A DNA stretch of 64,000 nucleotides from Rattus norvegicus (GCF_036323735.1 NC_086023.1:15921501-15985500); one strand, 5' to 3'; numbered from the stretch's first letter, positions 36,745 through 48,405 are shown. Numbers and translations are program-made. The notes: a model not told the origin generated them from the sequence alone.

Positions 36745-36968
36745 TGGGGACTGAGAGATAATTCAGCTGTTAAGAGCTTCATTGTTCTTACAGAAGACAT
36801 GGGTTTGGTTCTCTGCACACACATGATAGTTCACAATCAGCAGTAACTCCATTTTCTGGGTATCCATCACCAATTTCTGGTCTCCATTGGTACAGGACAC
36901 ACATGTGGCACAAATACACAAATGCACATAGGCTACTCACATACAATAAATAAAATACACACAACAAA
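36745..36968 (+). mobile_element. B3/B2-type SINE
   Basis: Follows the B2/B3 order: 'ggggactgagagataattcagc' (tRNA-like head with A box region), 'ttaagagcttcattgttctt', 'gacatgggtttggttctctgc' (B box region), then the B3-type tail 'aactccattttctgggtatcc...tctggtctcc' and an A-rich end with AAAT units. Diverged but full length. Confidence 0.8.
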
Positions 36969-38637
36969 TAAAATAAATATTTAACAAACAAAGCTCGTAT
37001 GGCCTTTGCTTCCAGCTTAGTGCTTTTACAGTATTCCTAAGTTTGTGAATGTGAGTTTCTGATTTTTGTCTGTATCTTAGCCTCTTTCCCTCCTTTTTCC
37101 ATCTAATTCCTATGTGCTTCTTTTTTATTTTATCTTATCATATGTTGTGATATTATTAATTATATTCCCAAAGTAGCATTTTTTAATGAAAAAGAAAAAG
37201 GCTCTGGACACTTATGGAAGTAGAGGTAGATAGAAACTGAGAGTGGTAGAGAAAAAAACTGTAAGAAGGATATATTATGTAAGGAAAATATCTATTTTCA
37301 ATAAAGAGAAAGAATAATGTAGTAAGACATATGATCACACTGAACCCCAAGATTGTGTTTTTTAATAGAAAAATCTGTTTTGAACTGTAGTGTGGTTCAG
37401 TCCTAGCATACACCTTTAATTGAAAAGCTTTCTGGTTTTGTAAGTAGGATTAAATAAGGCCAACTATAGGTCAAGAGGCAAAGCAAGCAGCCAGTTTGAG
37501 AGTGAACAGAACACAGAAAAAAAAAAATCAAAGAGAGTGAGAGGAAAGTCAGAAGAATGGAGATGCATTCAACGAACAGAAGAGGAACAATCGGCTTGAG
37601 AATTTTTGAGACTGCCTTTCTTCCTTTTGGAATATCAGTTGAGAAGAAAATCAGCTGGGTGATTTCTCTGCCTCTCTAAGCAGACAAGCTTTCACCCCAG
37701 CATCTGGCCCCCAGTCTTCATTGGAAAACTTGAATGAATGAGATTTTGGTAAAAATAATTAAGACACACAAAACTGTCTTAAGTATTTAATAATCAAGGT
37801 TAGAGTGACAAAAGCAATCGTTCTGTAATTATTTCTTTGTTCATTCATGACTAAGAGTTATTTTTTGAAAATTTCTTTTGTCTAGGCACCAATACCATTG
37901 TTTTGCTTTGCTTTTTCATTGTTTTGTTTGTTTTTGAGCTTCACCGGAAGAAATAATTTTTGTAACAGCTTTGGCATTTTAATTTCAAAATGAGGTTGCA
38001 GAGTACCCAGGGCAGATTTATCTGCTTTGTCTATATTTTCACCAATGTCATTACAATCACTCTGTTGCTCATTTAGACTCTTCTCATCAGAATGGGACAA
38101 ACACAGAGCTTTTTATCCAAAGCATGTCATTGTGTATACATAAGCCTTGTGTATACATCATTGAAGAACTATGTACAGGGAGCCTGTACGCTATAAATCT
38201 GATGGTTATCATCTAGAACTTCCATTCTGCTAAGAACTATACTGCATCTTCCATAGAGTTCATTTTATAAAAACTAAGCAATTGTTACTTTTTTTGTTTT
38301 CTTGGTGAGGAACATGATTCTAAGACATGATGAGACGTTTAATAAAGGCTCATATAATCTCTTACTGGCGATTTCAGAATTGGAAAATAAATGTTGGTTC
38401 TTGGTTTTTGAATTACAGTGAGTCTTGCGTTTGTGTTCCACTTATTCCATGGCAGTAAGTACACCACCATGTTGGGACAATGTCTGTATCAACTCAGGTT
38501 CTGCTGGCTATTGGGTAAACTTATTCCTGACCAAGGAAGAAAGATCTTCTCTTGTAATTAATACAATACTTTTGTTTTGGTTTCATAATTACTATACAAA
38601 TTAATTATCTTCATTATAATGTTCATATATGCAAACA

Positions 38638-38638
<1 letters not shown>
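36969..38638. other. Unique AT-rich DNA, no gene seen
   Basis: Short frames only (for example 37882-38100 minus), with no domain or exon context. The stretch 37385-37510 contains 'catacacctttaatt', faintly SINE-like, not callable. Confidence 0.45.

Positions 38639-38682
<44 letters not shown>
38639..38682. repeat. (CA)n microsatellite
   Basis: About 22 uninterrupted CA units. Confidence 0.97.
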
Positions 38683-38683
<1 letters not shown>

Positions 38684-38756
38684 AGTATTTGGGCCATATT
38701 TGTTTACCACCCTATTTTGACTTCTGTAATCAAGTTTTGCTCTCATTTTTTAATTG

Positions 38757-39535
38757 GTTGTTTTTTTTTTACATTTCAAATGTTGTCCCCCTTCTTGGTT
38801 TCCCCTCTGCAACCCCATATTGCTTTCCCCCTTACCCTGCTTTTATAAGGGTGATCCCCACCCACCGACCCACTCTTGCCTCACTACCCTAGCATTCCCC
38901 TACACTGGAACATCAAGCCCCCATATAACCAAAGGTCTCCCATCCTATTGATGCCAGATAAAGCAATCCTCGGCTACATAGACAGCTGGAGCCATGGGTC
39001 CCTCCATGTGTACTCTTATGTTGGTTGGTTAGTCCCTGTGAGCTCTGGTGGGGGGGAAGCTCTAGTTGATTGATGTTCTTCCTATGGGGTTGCTAACCCC
39101 TTCAGTTTTTTCAGTCCTTTCCCTAACTTCTCCATTGTGGTCCCTATGCTCAGTCTGATGGTTGACTGCAATTATTGGCATTTGTATTGGTCAGGTTCTG
39201 GCAGAGCCTCTCAAGGGACAGCTATACCATGCTTCTATCAGCAAGCACTTTTTGGCATCAGCAATAGTGTCTGGGTTTGGTGTCTGCAGGTGGGATGGAT
39301 CCCTAGCTAGGGCAGTTTCTGAATGGCCTTTCTTTTGTTTTTACTTTTTTTTCCACGTGGAAGGTTTAATGAGAGAAGAGTAGAAGAGTGGAAAGGTGGC
39401 CAGCCATGGGCACGTGGAGGGAGGGGATGGGGGCAAGAACAGAGAAGAACAAAGAGAAAGAGGGGTAAGAGAAGGTAAGAGGGAGTAAGAGCTGGATAGC
39501 CTTTCATTCAGTCTCTGCTCCACTTTTGCCCTCAA
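38757..39535 (-). mobile_element. L1 3'UTR, antisense, with nested insert
   Basis: Poly-T start (38760-38769), then the antisense L1 3' terminus ('acatttcaaatgttgtccc'), C-rich block, and 3'UTR landmarks to 'gaatggcctttc'. L1 text stops at about 39332 and resumes at 39494-39530 ('cctttcattcagtctctgctcc'), with a 161-bp foreign insert between. 5' truncated within the 3'UTR. Confidence 0.82.
39333..39493 (-). mobile_element. Poly(A)-tailed insert of unknown source within L1
   Basis: The insert begins on the plus strand with a T-rich stretch (antisense poly(A)). Twelve bases before the tail, on the minus strand, lies ATTAAA, a poly(A) signal variant, with CACGTG between them. The rest is pyrimidine-rich in sense orientation. 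Flanks GAATGGCCTTTC (39321-39332) and GGATAGCCTTTC (39494-39505) agree at 10 of 12 bases, as expected for an aged TSD. I do not recognise the source RNA; it could be an LTR read-through or a processed transcript end. Confidence 0.6.
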
Positions 39536-39579
39536 TTTTTACCAATTTTTTAAAGATTTTTTTGTGTTGTGTGCACTCT

Positions 39580-39626
39580 ATGTGTGTGTGTGTGTGTGTG
39601 TGGTGGTGGTGGTGGTGGTGGTGTGT
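39580..39626. repeat. (GT)n followed by (GGT)n
   Basis: Ten GT units, then about seven GGT units. Confidence 0.95.
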
Positions 39627-41019
39627 TTATCAAAATATATATTTCTCTGAAAGAAACATTCTATAGAAAGACATTATATATGTGTTAAACTATTTCATTA
39701 GATGTTTAAACTTCAACTAGAGCTGGGTGTTTCTCTAAGGGCTCTCTCCAATGTAAACAAAGAAACATTAAACTTGACTGCTTTCTGACTATTGATGTGC
39801 TTAAAACAATAGTTATACCTCATCAGTAATGGTTGTCACGTTTACAAAAGTAAATTGACTGATACTTATTTTCAGCTTTCTAACAGAATTGTATTCCTAT
39901 AGGAGATAAAACTGGAGTTTGAAATATTCATTCTTTTCACAAATCTGAATTAACAGCATGACACAAATCACTACACAGCATGCAATAATTTGGTAATGAG
40001 TTGTAATCATAAGTAATTTCCCAGAGAGCCAATTAAGTATTCATTACAAAATGTAATCACTATTGATTCTATTAATTACTTCAGCTGAAACTCAGGAAGA
40101 GCTTCCTCAAATTGATTGATGCTATTCAGTTCCATATTTGAAAAGTTTAAAAATAAAAATGGATAGAGTATTATAGTTATACATCTATATCTTTTGTTTA
40201 TAGTAAGAGAATTCATAGTGTGTGTCTCCTTTTTAGTCAGTATTCAGGTAAAGTTATTCATCAAACACATGAAAGCTATCAGTAATTCTAAAACCAATTC
40301 AGAATACTTTTCAGTAATGCTCAATGCAAACCATTTTAATATTCTAGAATTCACTGCTTGTATGGCAACTACCATTCTAATTTTCACTGCACCAGGTCAG
40401 GACAAAGTTTCTTCCTATAATTTTATTGCAGTTACTTTGAGTCTCATTTTATTGCTTGTGTTTAAGGAAATGGGGTTCTATCCAGGCAATAAATGCTGGG
40501 GTTGCTTTTCTTCCTTCTTTCCCCATTAATTGACCAGTACATTCAATTTTACTGAATTTTTCACATTTTTATTAAATGACATTTATATAATTTTAAATTG
40601 ACCTTTTTAAAAGAAACAATTAATTAAGTCACCAAGGCAATGTTCTTTATCTTCTGCATTTGTCTAATATTAAACTCTTACATCCTTACTCATTGGCTAG
40701 GCAATGGCTTTCCACATGACCCTCTAATCACCTACTCTCTCCCTATAAATATTCCTACTATGCACATTTACCAACTACAAACAATATCATAGAAACAATG
40801 CCATCAACCAGTGATAGCCTGTGTTTGTCTCCTTTCAATTAAGAAAGCTTTAAGATGTTTGTCTATTTTATAGCCTTGTAGGTACATGTCAGCATAATAT
40901 TTGTATACCACGATATCTTAGTCATCCATTGATGGGTGCTGAATTATTTTTGCTTTTAGCAAATAGTATCATTAGTGAAGATAAGTAATGCTATGTAAAC
41001 TTGCCCCCAACCCCCCGTT
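39627..41019. other. Unique AT-rich DNA, no gene seen
   Basis: The 111-codon frame 40194-40529 (plus) is the longest; it is hydrophobic in its C-terminal half but shows no recognised domain, no strong start context and no exon signals I can defend. Confidence 0.5.
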
Positions 41020-41400
41020 AGCTATGATTAGTTAATAAAGATGCCTAGAGCATGTAGCTGGGCAGAAAAGTGGTAGGTGGAGCTTTGGTTCCTATATGTA
41101 GAGTCTGAAGCAGAGACCTAGAGAGAGGGGGGAGAAGAAAAGAGAGGAGAAAAGAGAGGAGAGTATACTATGGGATAGGTAAATCATGAAAACATAGCCA
41201 CAAGGCTGGCCAGTTGGAGGAATAGGAGCCCAGGTAGAACATTTCAAGTTATATCATAGTGTGGGTGACTGGAAAGTGGACAAAATAGCACAGAGAGTTG
41301 ATATGAACCCAGGTCCTGTGCTTTAAAACTTATTATCACTATAAAGGTTTTGTGTTTTTTCTTTGGGAACTAAATGACCAGTGGTGGTGTAGAAATCCCC
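41020..41400 (+). mobile_element. Candidate old LTR-like repeat (doubtful)
   Basis: The order 'agttaataaagatgcc', 'gctgggcagaaaag', a GA-rich patch, and near the end 'tttctttgggaactaaatgaccag' resembles a rodent LTR-type repeat that I cannot name. No terminal TG/CA or TSD confirmed. Confidence 0.33.
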
Positions 41401-41509
41401 AATTAAGTTTTACTATGGCAGAGTTAAATACAACATAGAACAGTAGTTAAGAAAATATGGTTTGTTAAAACTGTAAAAGCATCAAATGTACTCCTTGAAT
41501 ATACTTCCA

Positions 41510-42330
41510 TCAAATGAAAGATCTGTCTGACAATAACTTCAAGTCTCCCAAGGAAAAAAATCAAAGATCTCAGAAAATTGAGATATCTCTCATGCTCATG
41601 GATTGGCAGAATAAACAGTAAAAATGGCCATCCTACCAAAGGCAATCTACAGAGTCACTGTATTCCTCATCATAATTCCAACACAATTCTTCAAAGACAT
41701 GGAAAAAACAATTTTCAAATTTATCTGGGAAGGCAAAAATTCCAGAATAGTGAAAACAATTCTTAGCAACAAAGGAACAGCTGAAAGAATCACCATCCCT
41801 GACCTCAAGATCTCCACAGAGTAAAAGTGATAAAACCTGTATGGTATTGGTACAGAGAAAACCGGGTTAATAAAGAGAATAGAACTCAAGACCCAGACAT
41901 AAAATCACACACTCATGCACACTTGATCTTTGACAAGAAGGATAAAAATGTACAATGGAAAAAAAGAAAGCATCTTGAATAAATGGTGCTGGTCTAATTG
42001 GCTCTCTGTGTGTAGAAAAATGAAAATAGATCCTTATTCATCACTAAGCACAAAAGTCAAGTGCAAATTGATCAAGGACCTCAATATAAAACCAGATATA
42101 CTTAATCTAATAGAAGAGAAATTGGGAAAGAGACTTGAACTCATGGGTGCAGGGGGAAATTTCCTAAACAGAACTCCAGTGGCTCATGGTCTAAGATCAT
42201 GAATTGATAAATGAGATCTCATGAAACTGGAAAGTTTCTGTAAGCCAAATGATAGTCATTAAAATAAATCAGCAACATACAGCATGGGGAAAATATTCAC
42301 TAACACCACATCAGATTGAGGACTAATATC

Positions 42331-42331
<1 letters not shown>
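41510..42331 (+). mobile_element. Old L1 ORF2 fragment, plus-strand arm
   Basis: Follows ORF2 from the thumb region ('gacaataacttcaagtctcc') to 'gaggactaatatcgaata', which corresponds to the RGLISNIYK segment. Frames such as 41930-42202 keep homology (SLSTKVKCKLIKDLNIKPD) but stops abound. It ends at a (TA)n tract; the same ORF2 interval is found inverted at about 43040-43820. Confidence 0.82.

Positions 42332-42393
<62 letters not shown>
42332..42393. repeat. (TA)n microsatellite between inverted L1 arms
   Basis: About 31 uninterrupted TA units, separating plus- and minus-strand L1 fragments. Confidence 0.97.
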
Positions 42394-42396
<3 letters not shown>

Positions 42397-42634
42397 AAGT
42401 TAAGCATTACACTGCTTCCATAGTGACTGTATATATTTTCACTTCAACCATTAATAGATGAGTATTCTCCTTATTCCATATACTTGCTGTCATGAGCTTT
42501 CACTTTGTTATCAATCTTAACCACACTAAAAATGTATAAGATGAAATTTCAAAGTAGTATGGATTTGTATTTCCCTGATGATTAAGGATATTTAACATTT
42601 CCAGTGTTTCTTAGACATTTGAGATTTTCTATTG

Positions 42635-42951
42635 TGATAGTTTGCATATGCTTGGCCTAGGGAGTGGCACTATTAGCTGTGGCCTTATTGGAGTAAGTAT
42701 GGCACTGTGGGTGTGGGTTTAACAGCCTCATCCTAGCTGCCTGGAAGCCAGAATTCTCCCAGCAGCCTTCAGAGGAAGATAAAGAACTCTCAGATCTGCC
42801 TGTACCATGCCTGCCTGGATGCTGCCATGTTCCTGCCTTGATTATAATGTACCAAACCTCTGGAACCTGTAAGGTAGCCCCAATTAATTGTTGTCATTTG
42901 TAAGATTTGCGTTGGTCATGATGTCTGTTCACAGCAGGAAAACCCTAAGAC
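42635..42951 (+). mobile_element. hAT-like rodent repeat (URR1-like), copy 3
   Basis: Complete: from 'tgatagtttgcatatgcttgg' to 'aaaaccctaagaca'. Flanked by TTCTATTG (42627-42634) and ACCTATTG (42952-42959), six of eight alike, an aged 8-bp TSD. It splits L1 ORF2 antisense sequence, so it is younger than that L1. Confidence 0.75.
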
Positions 42952-43540
42952 ACCTATTGAAATACCTCTATTTATATCTATACCCACTTTTTATTAGATA
43001 TTTTTTATATCTAGTTTCATCAGTTCTTTATATATTTTGGATATTAGCCCCCTATCAGAGATAGAGTTGGTAAAAATCTTTTTCCCATTCTATAGCCTGC
43101 CTCTTTTTCTTAATGACAGTGCCTCTTGCCATACAGCAGCTTTTCAGTTTCATGAGGTCCGACATACTAGTTTTTGATATTAAGGCTTGTTTTAATGTTG
43201 TTCTGCTCAAAATGACTGGCTTCTTTTTGTATAATTCTATCTGCAGTCATCCTGTTTGACCAGCACTATATATTGGTGGTGCAGTAGTTTTCACGTTTCT
43301 ATTTTTTTAGTTAAATTTGTTTTAATCAAAAACAGGGTGTTCATATGTGTGTTGTTCAATCTTCACTAGATTTCATTGTTCAATGTATCTTTTTTTTTTT
43401 TTACCAATACTATGGTGCTTTTATTACTATAGTTGTGTAGTACAACTTGACTGGTGATACCTCCATGAGTTCTTTTTCTTTAGGATTGTTTTAGTTATCC
43501 TGTTTTGTTTTTTAATTTGTTTTGATTGTTTGTTTGCTTG

Positions 43541-43541
<1 letters not shown>

Positions 43542-43584
<43 letters not shown>
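43542..43584. repeat. (GT)n microsatellite
   Basis: About 21 GT units inside the antisense L1 fragment. Confidence 0.97.
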
Positions 43585-43586
<2 letters not shown>

Positions 43587-43830
43587 CCATCTGAAGCTGA
43601 ACAATTGTCCTTTCATGGTCTATAAAGAATTGTGTTTGAATTTTGTTGAGAATTGAATTGAATATGTTTATTTCTTTGGTACGAGGGTATTTTTTGCTAT
43701 TTTATTCCTACTCATCCATAAACATTGGAGATCGTTCCATCTTCTGATACTTTCTTCAAACACTTGAAGTTTTTATCATATGAATCTTTTGCTTGCGTGG
43801 TTAGAGTTATCACAAAAATTTTATACTCTC

Positions 43831-44786
43831 ATACGCAAATATTTTAGGCATAAATGTTTAAGAAGAGTTTAGTCAACTCTAACAACAACAACAACAACAG
43901 CAATAAAAACAAAACCAGAAATGAATTGTCTGTCCAAGATAGATTCAATGCCAAATTCAAGTTGTAAGAAGTCACTGGAAATAAAAGACTATAATAATTG
44001 ATATTTTTAAAGCAGTTGCAGTTACCCAATTTTGAAAGCACCATGTACTAACTAACAAATTAATGGTAAGTAGAGAGGCCTGAGCAGAAAATTGGAATAT
44101 AAAATCTAATAATGAAGGACAGGAAGAAAAGAGAGGTGGGAGGTTTGGCTTCTAACCTTTGTAAGGACTGCCAGTGGGGACATCAATACAAACAGTGCAA
44201 CACTTTCTCCAATCCCCTACAGAACCAACAACCTCCCCTTACTCACTCCCTTATTCAGGAAAGCAGTCAAGTGAGAGAAGAGAAGCAGGATATCAATCAG
44301 CTAAAAGTAAAGGTAGGTGGTAATTTTATAGGGAATTTCTTCATTTTGCATAAAGTCTTTTGTTCCTTTTTGACATGGTCAATTACATTAAGGTATAACA
44401 AATGTTTCAAAAGCCCTTTGTCTTGTACTATAATCCTCACTAACCTATTTACTGAAAAGTAGTTTGAATATATATCCAATATACCTAAATATCATCATGG
44501 AAAATGCATATACATAAATCACAGTCTCAAAGTTTTGAAAATAGTGCAGAATGATTTTGTCAATCTACTTCCTTGAAAAGAAAAGATTTCCACTACACAA
44601 AGAAATTCTTCATACTATACTAATGTACAAATTATACAAGTCATACAAATACTATTAAAAGCAAATTGATAATCATTTAATAAAATGATCTACTAATGAA
44701 TACATGAAGTATAAATTTTCTATATAATTTATATGTATGCTATCTGAATTAAGTAGGTACTGTTTTATAATAAAAATTAAAAAGCA
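43831..44786. other. Unique AT-rich DNA with a short (AAC)n
   Basis: (AAC)n at 43880-43900. The 116-codon frame 44112-44462 has no recognised domain. No gene called. Confidence 0.5.
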
Positions 44787-45380
44787 GAACTTTTCAGCTG
44801 CAAGTGACCTGACTGGTGAACTCAGGACACACAGAGGCAGAATTCCTCTAGGACCAGGCACTCCCTGTGTTTACCAGGAGTCCCACACCCTAGGATCCTG
44901 GTCCGCAGCAGCTCTCTGCTCCCAGACCCCATGGGAGAGAGACCTCACTGCCTGGTCAGGTGGGCACTCCTGAGGCTGCAGAGCAGAAGAGACCACCAAT
45001 ACTACCCACCCCTGCCCACATCCCTGGCCCAAGAGGAAACTGTATAAGGCCTCTGGGTTCCCATGGGGGAGGGCCCAGGAGCGGCCGGACCCCTGCACCT
45101 GAGACACCGCCGGAACCTGAAGGAACAGACAGGATAAACAGTTCTCTGCACCCAAATCCCCTGGGAGGGAGAGCTAAACCTTCAGAGAGGCAGACACGCC
45201 TGGGAAACCAGAAGAGACTGCACTCTGCACACATTACTGATTCCAGAGGAAAACACCAAACGCCATCTGGAACCCTGGTGCACTGAAGCTCCCGGAAACA
45301 GTGGCACAGATCTTCCTGGTTGCTGCCGCCACAGAGAGCTCATGGGCAGCACCCCGCGAGCAAACTTGAGCCTTGGGACC

Positions 45381-45390
45381 ACAGGTAAGA
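45381..45390 (+). promoter_or_regulatory. Consensus 5' splice site in rat L1 5'UTR
   Basis: ACAG followed by GTAAGA matches the U1 consensus CAG/GTAAG closely. The same motif in the same 5'UTR context is present twice in the full-length copy (reverse complement around 55045-55054 and 55554-55563). Use as a donor is not shown. Confidence 0.5.
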
Positions 45391-45624
45391 CAAAATTTTC
45401 TGCTGCAAGTGACCTGCCTGGTGAACTCAAGACACAGGCCCACAGGAACAGCTGAAGACCTGTAGAGAGGAAAAACTACACGCCCGAAAGCAGAACACTC
45501 TGTCCCCATAACAGGCTGAAAGAAAACAGGAAAACAGGTCTACAGCACTCCTGACACACAGGCTTATAGGACAGTCTAGCCACTGTCAGAAATAGCAGAA
45601 CAAAGTAAGACAAGAGATAATCTG

Positions 45625-45984
45625 ATGGAGAGAGGCAAGCGCAGGAACACAAGCAACAGAAACCAAGACTACATGGCACTATCGGAGCCCAATTCTCCCA
45701 TCAAAACAAACATGGAATATCCAAACACACCGAAAAGCAAGATCTAGTTTCAAAATCATACTTGATCATGATGCTGGAGGACTTCAAGAAAGACGTGAAG
45801 AACTCCCTTAGAGAACAAGTAGAGGCCTACAGAGCGGAATCGCAAAAATCCCTGAAAGAATTCCAGGAAATCATAAATAATCAAGTAGAAGTCCATAGAG
45901 AGGAGTCACAAAATTCCCTGAAATAATTCCAGGAAAACACAATCAAACAGTTGAAGGAATTAAAAATGGAAATAGAAGCAATAG
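45625..45984 (+). pseudogene. L1 ORF1 N-terminal fragment
   Basis: The start codon at 45625 opens a recognisable ORF1p N-terminus (MERGKRRN, then YMALSEPNSP). A one-base deletion relative to the copy at 54811 (CCG-AAAAG against CCGGAAAAG, near 45732) shifts the frame, giving a TAG at 45745 after 40 codons. Beyond it the coiled-coil start contains two tandem 66-bp (22-codon) units starting at about 45816 and 45882. The gene is cut at about 45985 by the deletion; the RRM and C-terminal domain are absent. Confidence 0.8.
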
Positions 45985-46583
45985 AGGCAAAGATTAAAAC
46001 AGAGACTGTAGGAACACCCATTCAGAGCCTGCCCTACATGTGACCCATACATATACAGCCATCCAATTAGACAAGATGGATGAGGCAAAGAAGTGCAGAC
46101 CGACAGGAGCCGGATGTATATCGCTCCTGAGAGACACAGCCAGAATACACTAAATACAGAGGCGAATATCAGCAGCAAACCACTGAACTGAGAATAGGAC
46201 CCCCGTTGAAGGAATCAGAGAAAGAACTGGAAGAGCTTGAAGTGGCTGGAGACCCCGTATGTAGAACAATGCCAAGCAACCAGAGCTTCCAGGGACTAAG
46301 CCACTACCTAAAGACTATACATGGACTGACCCTGGACTCTGACCTCATAGGTAGCAATGAATATCCTAGTAAGAGCACCAGTGGAAGGGGAAGCCCTGGA
46401 TCCTGCTAAGACTGAACCCCCAGTGAACTAGACTCTTGGGGGAAGGGCGGCAATGGGGGGAGGGTGGGGAGGGGAACACCCATAAGTAAGGGGAGGGGGC
46501 AGAGGGATGTTTGCCCGGAAACCGGGAAAGGTAATAACACTTAAAACGTATATAAGAAATACTCAAGTTAATAAAAAAAAAAA

Positions 46584-47599
46584 AAGAAAGTATACTATAT
46601 AAGAAGTGGAGAGATCACTTGGTAGTTGACAGTACTTGCAGCTTTTCACTGGACTCTAGTTCAGTTTGTAGCAAACACACTTAGTGGATAGCAACAGTTT
46701 GTAACTTCAACTGTGAAAAATCCAAGGCCAACTTTTGACCTTTTTGAGCAACTGTTCTCCTCTGTCCACATCCATATATATGTACCCATAAATGTAAAAA
46801 AAAAAAAAACTTTTTAAAAGTTGAAAAAAATTAAAAAGCATACATTTAACTATCTCACTAAAATAAGTAATGCCTTACAGTCGATCACAAAAATATATTT
46901 GACTTGCTGTTACACACTAAGGATAGTTATGGTTGCCAGAAGCTGTAATGCTTTCAGAAGGCCCATTCCTGAAGTTTCAGAGGGAACTGAGCTGATGCCT
47001 CTGTCTCAGAACTGGACCTCAGAACTGTGGCCACCTTCCCAGATTGCTGATATATTGTACATTTCTTACATCCTTATAAAACTAATACATCATGATGAGA
47101 TGTAATATGCACTGTGTGTCTCTGGCTCCTTCACAGTCACTGTAATAAAGAACTGTAAGCTGCTCTCTTTTGTACTTGTTCTCTATTGAGTCTCTTCCTC
47201 TACATGCAGATCCACTGAGCAATGTCTTAAATGGGCAATGTCTTTAATGGGCAGCTGAGTGCCTTCATTAAAATAGAATGTGATTTCAACATCCTATCTG
47301 TATGTTTTGGATATATGTATAGCTTGAACCTACCAGCTTCGAATTACTTGAACTTGAATAAGAAGTCACTCTTCATTTACAAGTTGTATGGGGAGTAGCA
47401 AGTAAATGAAATAGAAGATAAAGATGATAGGGAAGCTCAGGTAAGGACATCTTACCCAGCTAATCTTATGCCAAGGAAGTTTATTAAGAAATACAGTGTT
47501 TTATACATAGTTCTTAGGGTCAACAAAATACTATCATACAATGAGATGATCAGCAAGAAGCTAATCAAGCAATGTTACCCAAAGAAAACAGAGTATTTC
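46584..47599. other. Unique DNA, no gene seen
   Basis: The 94-codon frame 46821-47105 lacks recognisable similarity. A string of A lies at 46798-46810. Confidence 0.5.
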
Positions 47600-48291
47600 A
47601 AGAACAGGCTGGGTGGAGTGGGAGCGGGGAGAGGGAGAACTGGATCAGGTAAAGGGTGGGGAACAGGAAAGAAGCCCGGGGGGCAGCAAAGTGAATGGAA
47701 ATATTCAGCCTCAGAAGGTGGGAGACCTTCTAGAAAGTACCAAAGAACTGAGAAGTGACTCCTAGAACTCAGTGGAATGACTCTACATGAAGTACCAGGA
47801 ACGGAGAGAGGGAACTTGAAGAGTCTACCTCCAATAGATAGATAGGGCCTCAAGAAAAATGAAGGTGTTACCAATCCACAGCCAACATTTCTAATGCAAA
47901 AGTATTCATACCTATAAGGACTGCAGGGACAAAAATGGAAAAGAGACTGAGGCAAAGGAGGTCCAGTGACAGACCCAACTGGAGTTTGGGAGACACTAAG
48001 GCCTGATATTATTACTGATGTTATGATATGCTTACAGATAGGAGCCTAGCATCTCTGTCCTGTGAGAGGCCCAACCAGCAGCTGACTGAGATAGATGTAG
48101 ATACTTATACCCAGTCATTAGACTGAAGATGGGGACCACTATGGTTCAGTTAGGGAAAGGAAAGAAGCAGATGAGGAGGATGACACCAGGAAGACCAGCA
48201 GCCTCAACTCGCCTAGACCCTGGGGGGGGGGTGGCTCCAAGACATTGAGCCACCAACCAGGCAACATATACAAGCTGTTCTAAGACCTCCA

Positions 48292-48339
48292 ATATACATA
48301 TAAATATATATGTGTATATACATATATATACATGAGTCC

Positions 48340-48403
<64 letters not shown>
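48292..48403. repeat. (TA)n microsatellite, 112 bp
   Basis: TATA-rich, with TG and CA interruptions in the first half, and pure for the last 50 bp. Frames across it encode Ile-Tyr repeats and are artefacts. Confidence 0.96.

Positions 48404-48405
<2 letters not shown>

Larger units (their letters stand above)
42394..43830 (-). mobile_element. Old L1 ORF2 fragment, minus-strand arm
   Basis: Antisense ORF2 from about codon 1080 back to the thumb region (landmarks 'tatattttggatattagcc' at 43033-43051, 'cttttcagtttcatgaggtcc' at 43140-43160, 'aacacttgaagtttttatc' at 43759-43777). It is interrupted by the hAT-like element at 42635-42951 and by (GT)n at 43542-43584. It covers the same ORF2 interval as 41510-42331, so the pair is an imperfect inverted repeat. 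Confidence 0.8.
44787..46583 (+). mobile_element. Internally deleted young rat L1 with both termini
   Basis: Order: rat L1 5'UTR (from 'gaacttttcagctgcaagtg', 44787) to 45624, ORF1 N-terminus (45625 to about 45984), then a direct jump into the young-type 3'UTR ('gaggcaaagattaaaacag', about 45985), ending in poly(A) at 46571-46583. More than 4.5 kb, including the rest of ORF1 and all of ORF2, is absent. The 3'UTR is near identical by eye to the reverse complement of 49176-49780. The TSD is not resolvable because both edges are A-rich. Confidence 0.88.

Noticed and set aside
40194..40529. Small membrane-protein gene
   Set aside because: 111 codons with hydrophobic C-terminal half but no recognised family, no promoter or splice context, and AT-driven Ile/Leu/Phe content.
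45960..46010. Spliced L1 RNA as the source of the internal deletion
   Set aside because: The junction bases do not fit a GT...AG intron in the parental ORF1 and 3'UTR as read from the full-length copy; template jumping fits better.
47575..47955. 126-codon minus-strand ORF
   Set aside because: Antisense to an Lx L1 3'UTR; Pro/Ser-rich composition follows from the purine-rich sense strand.
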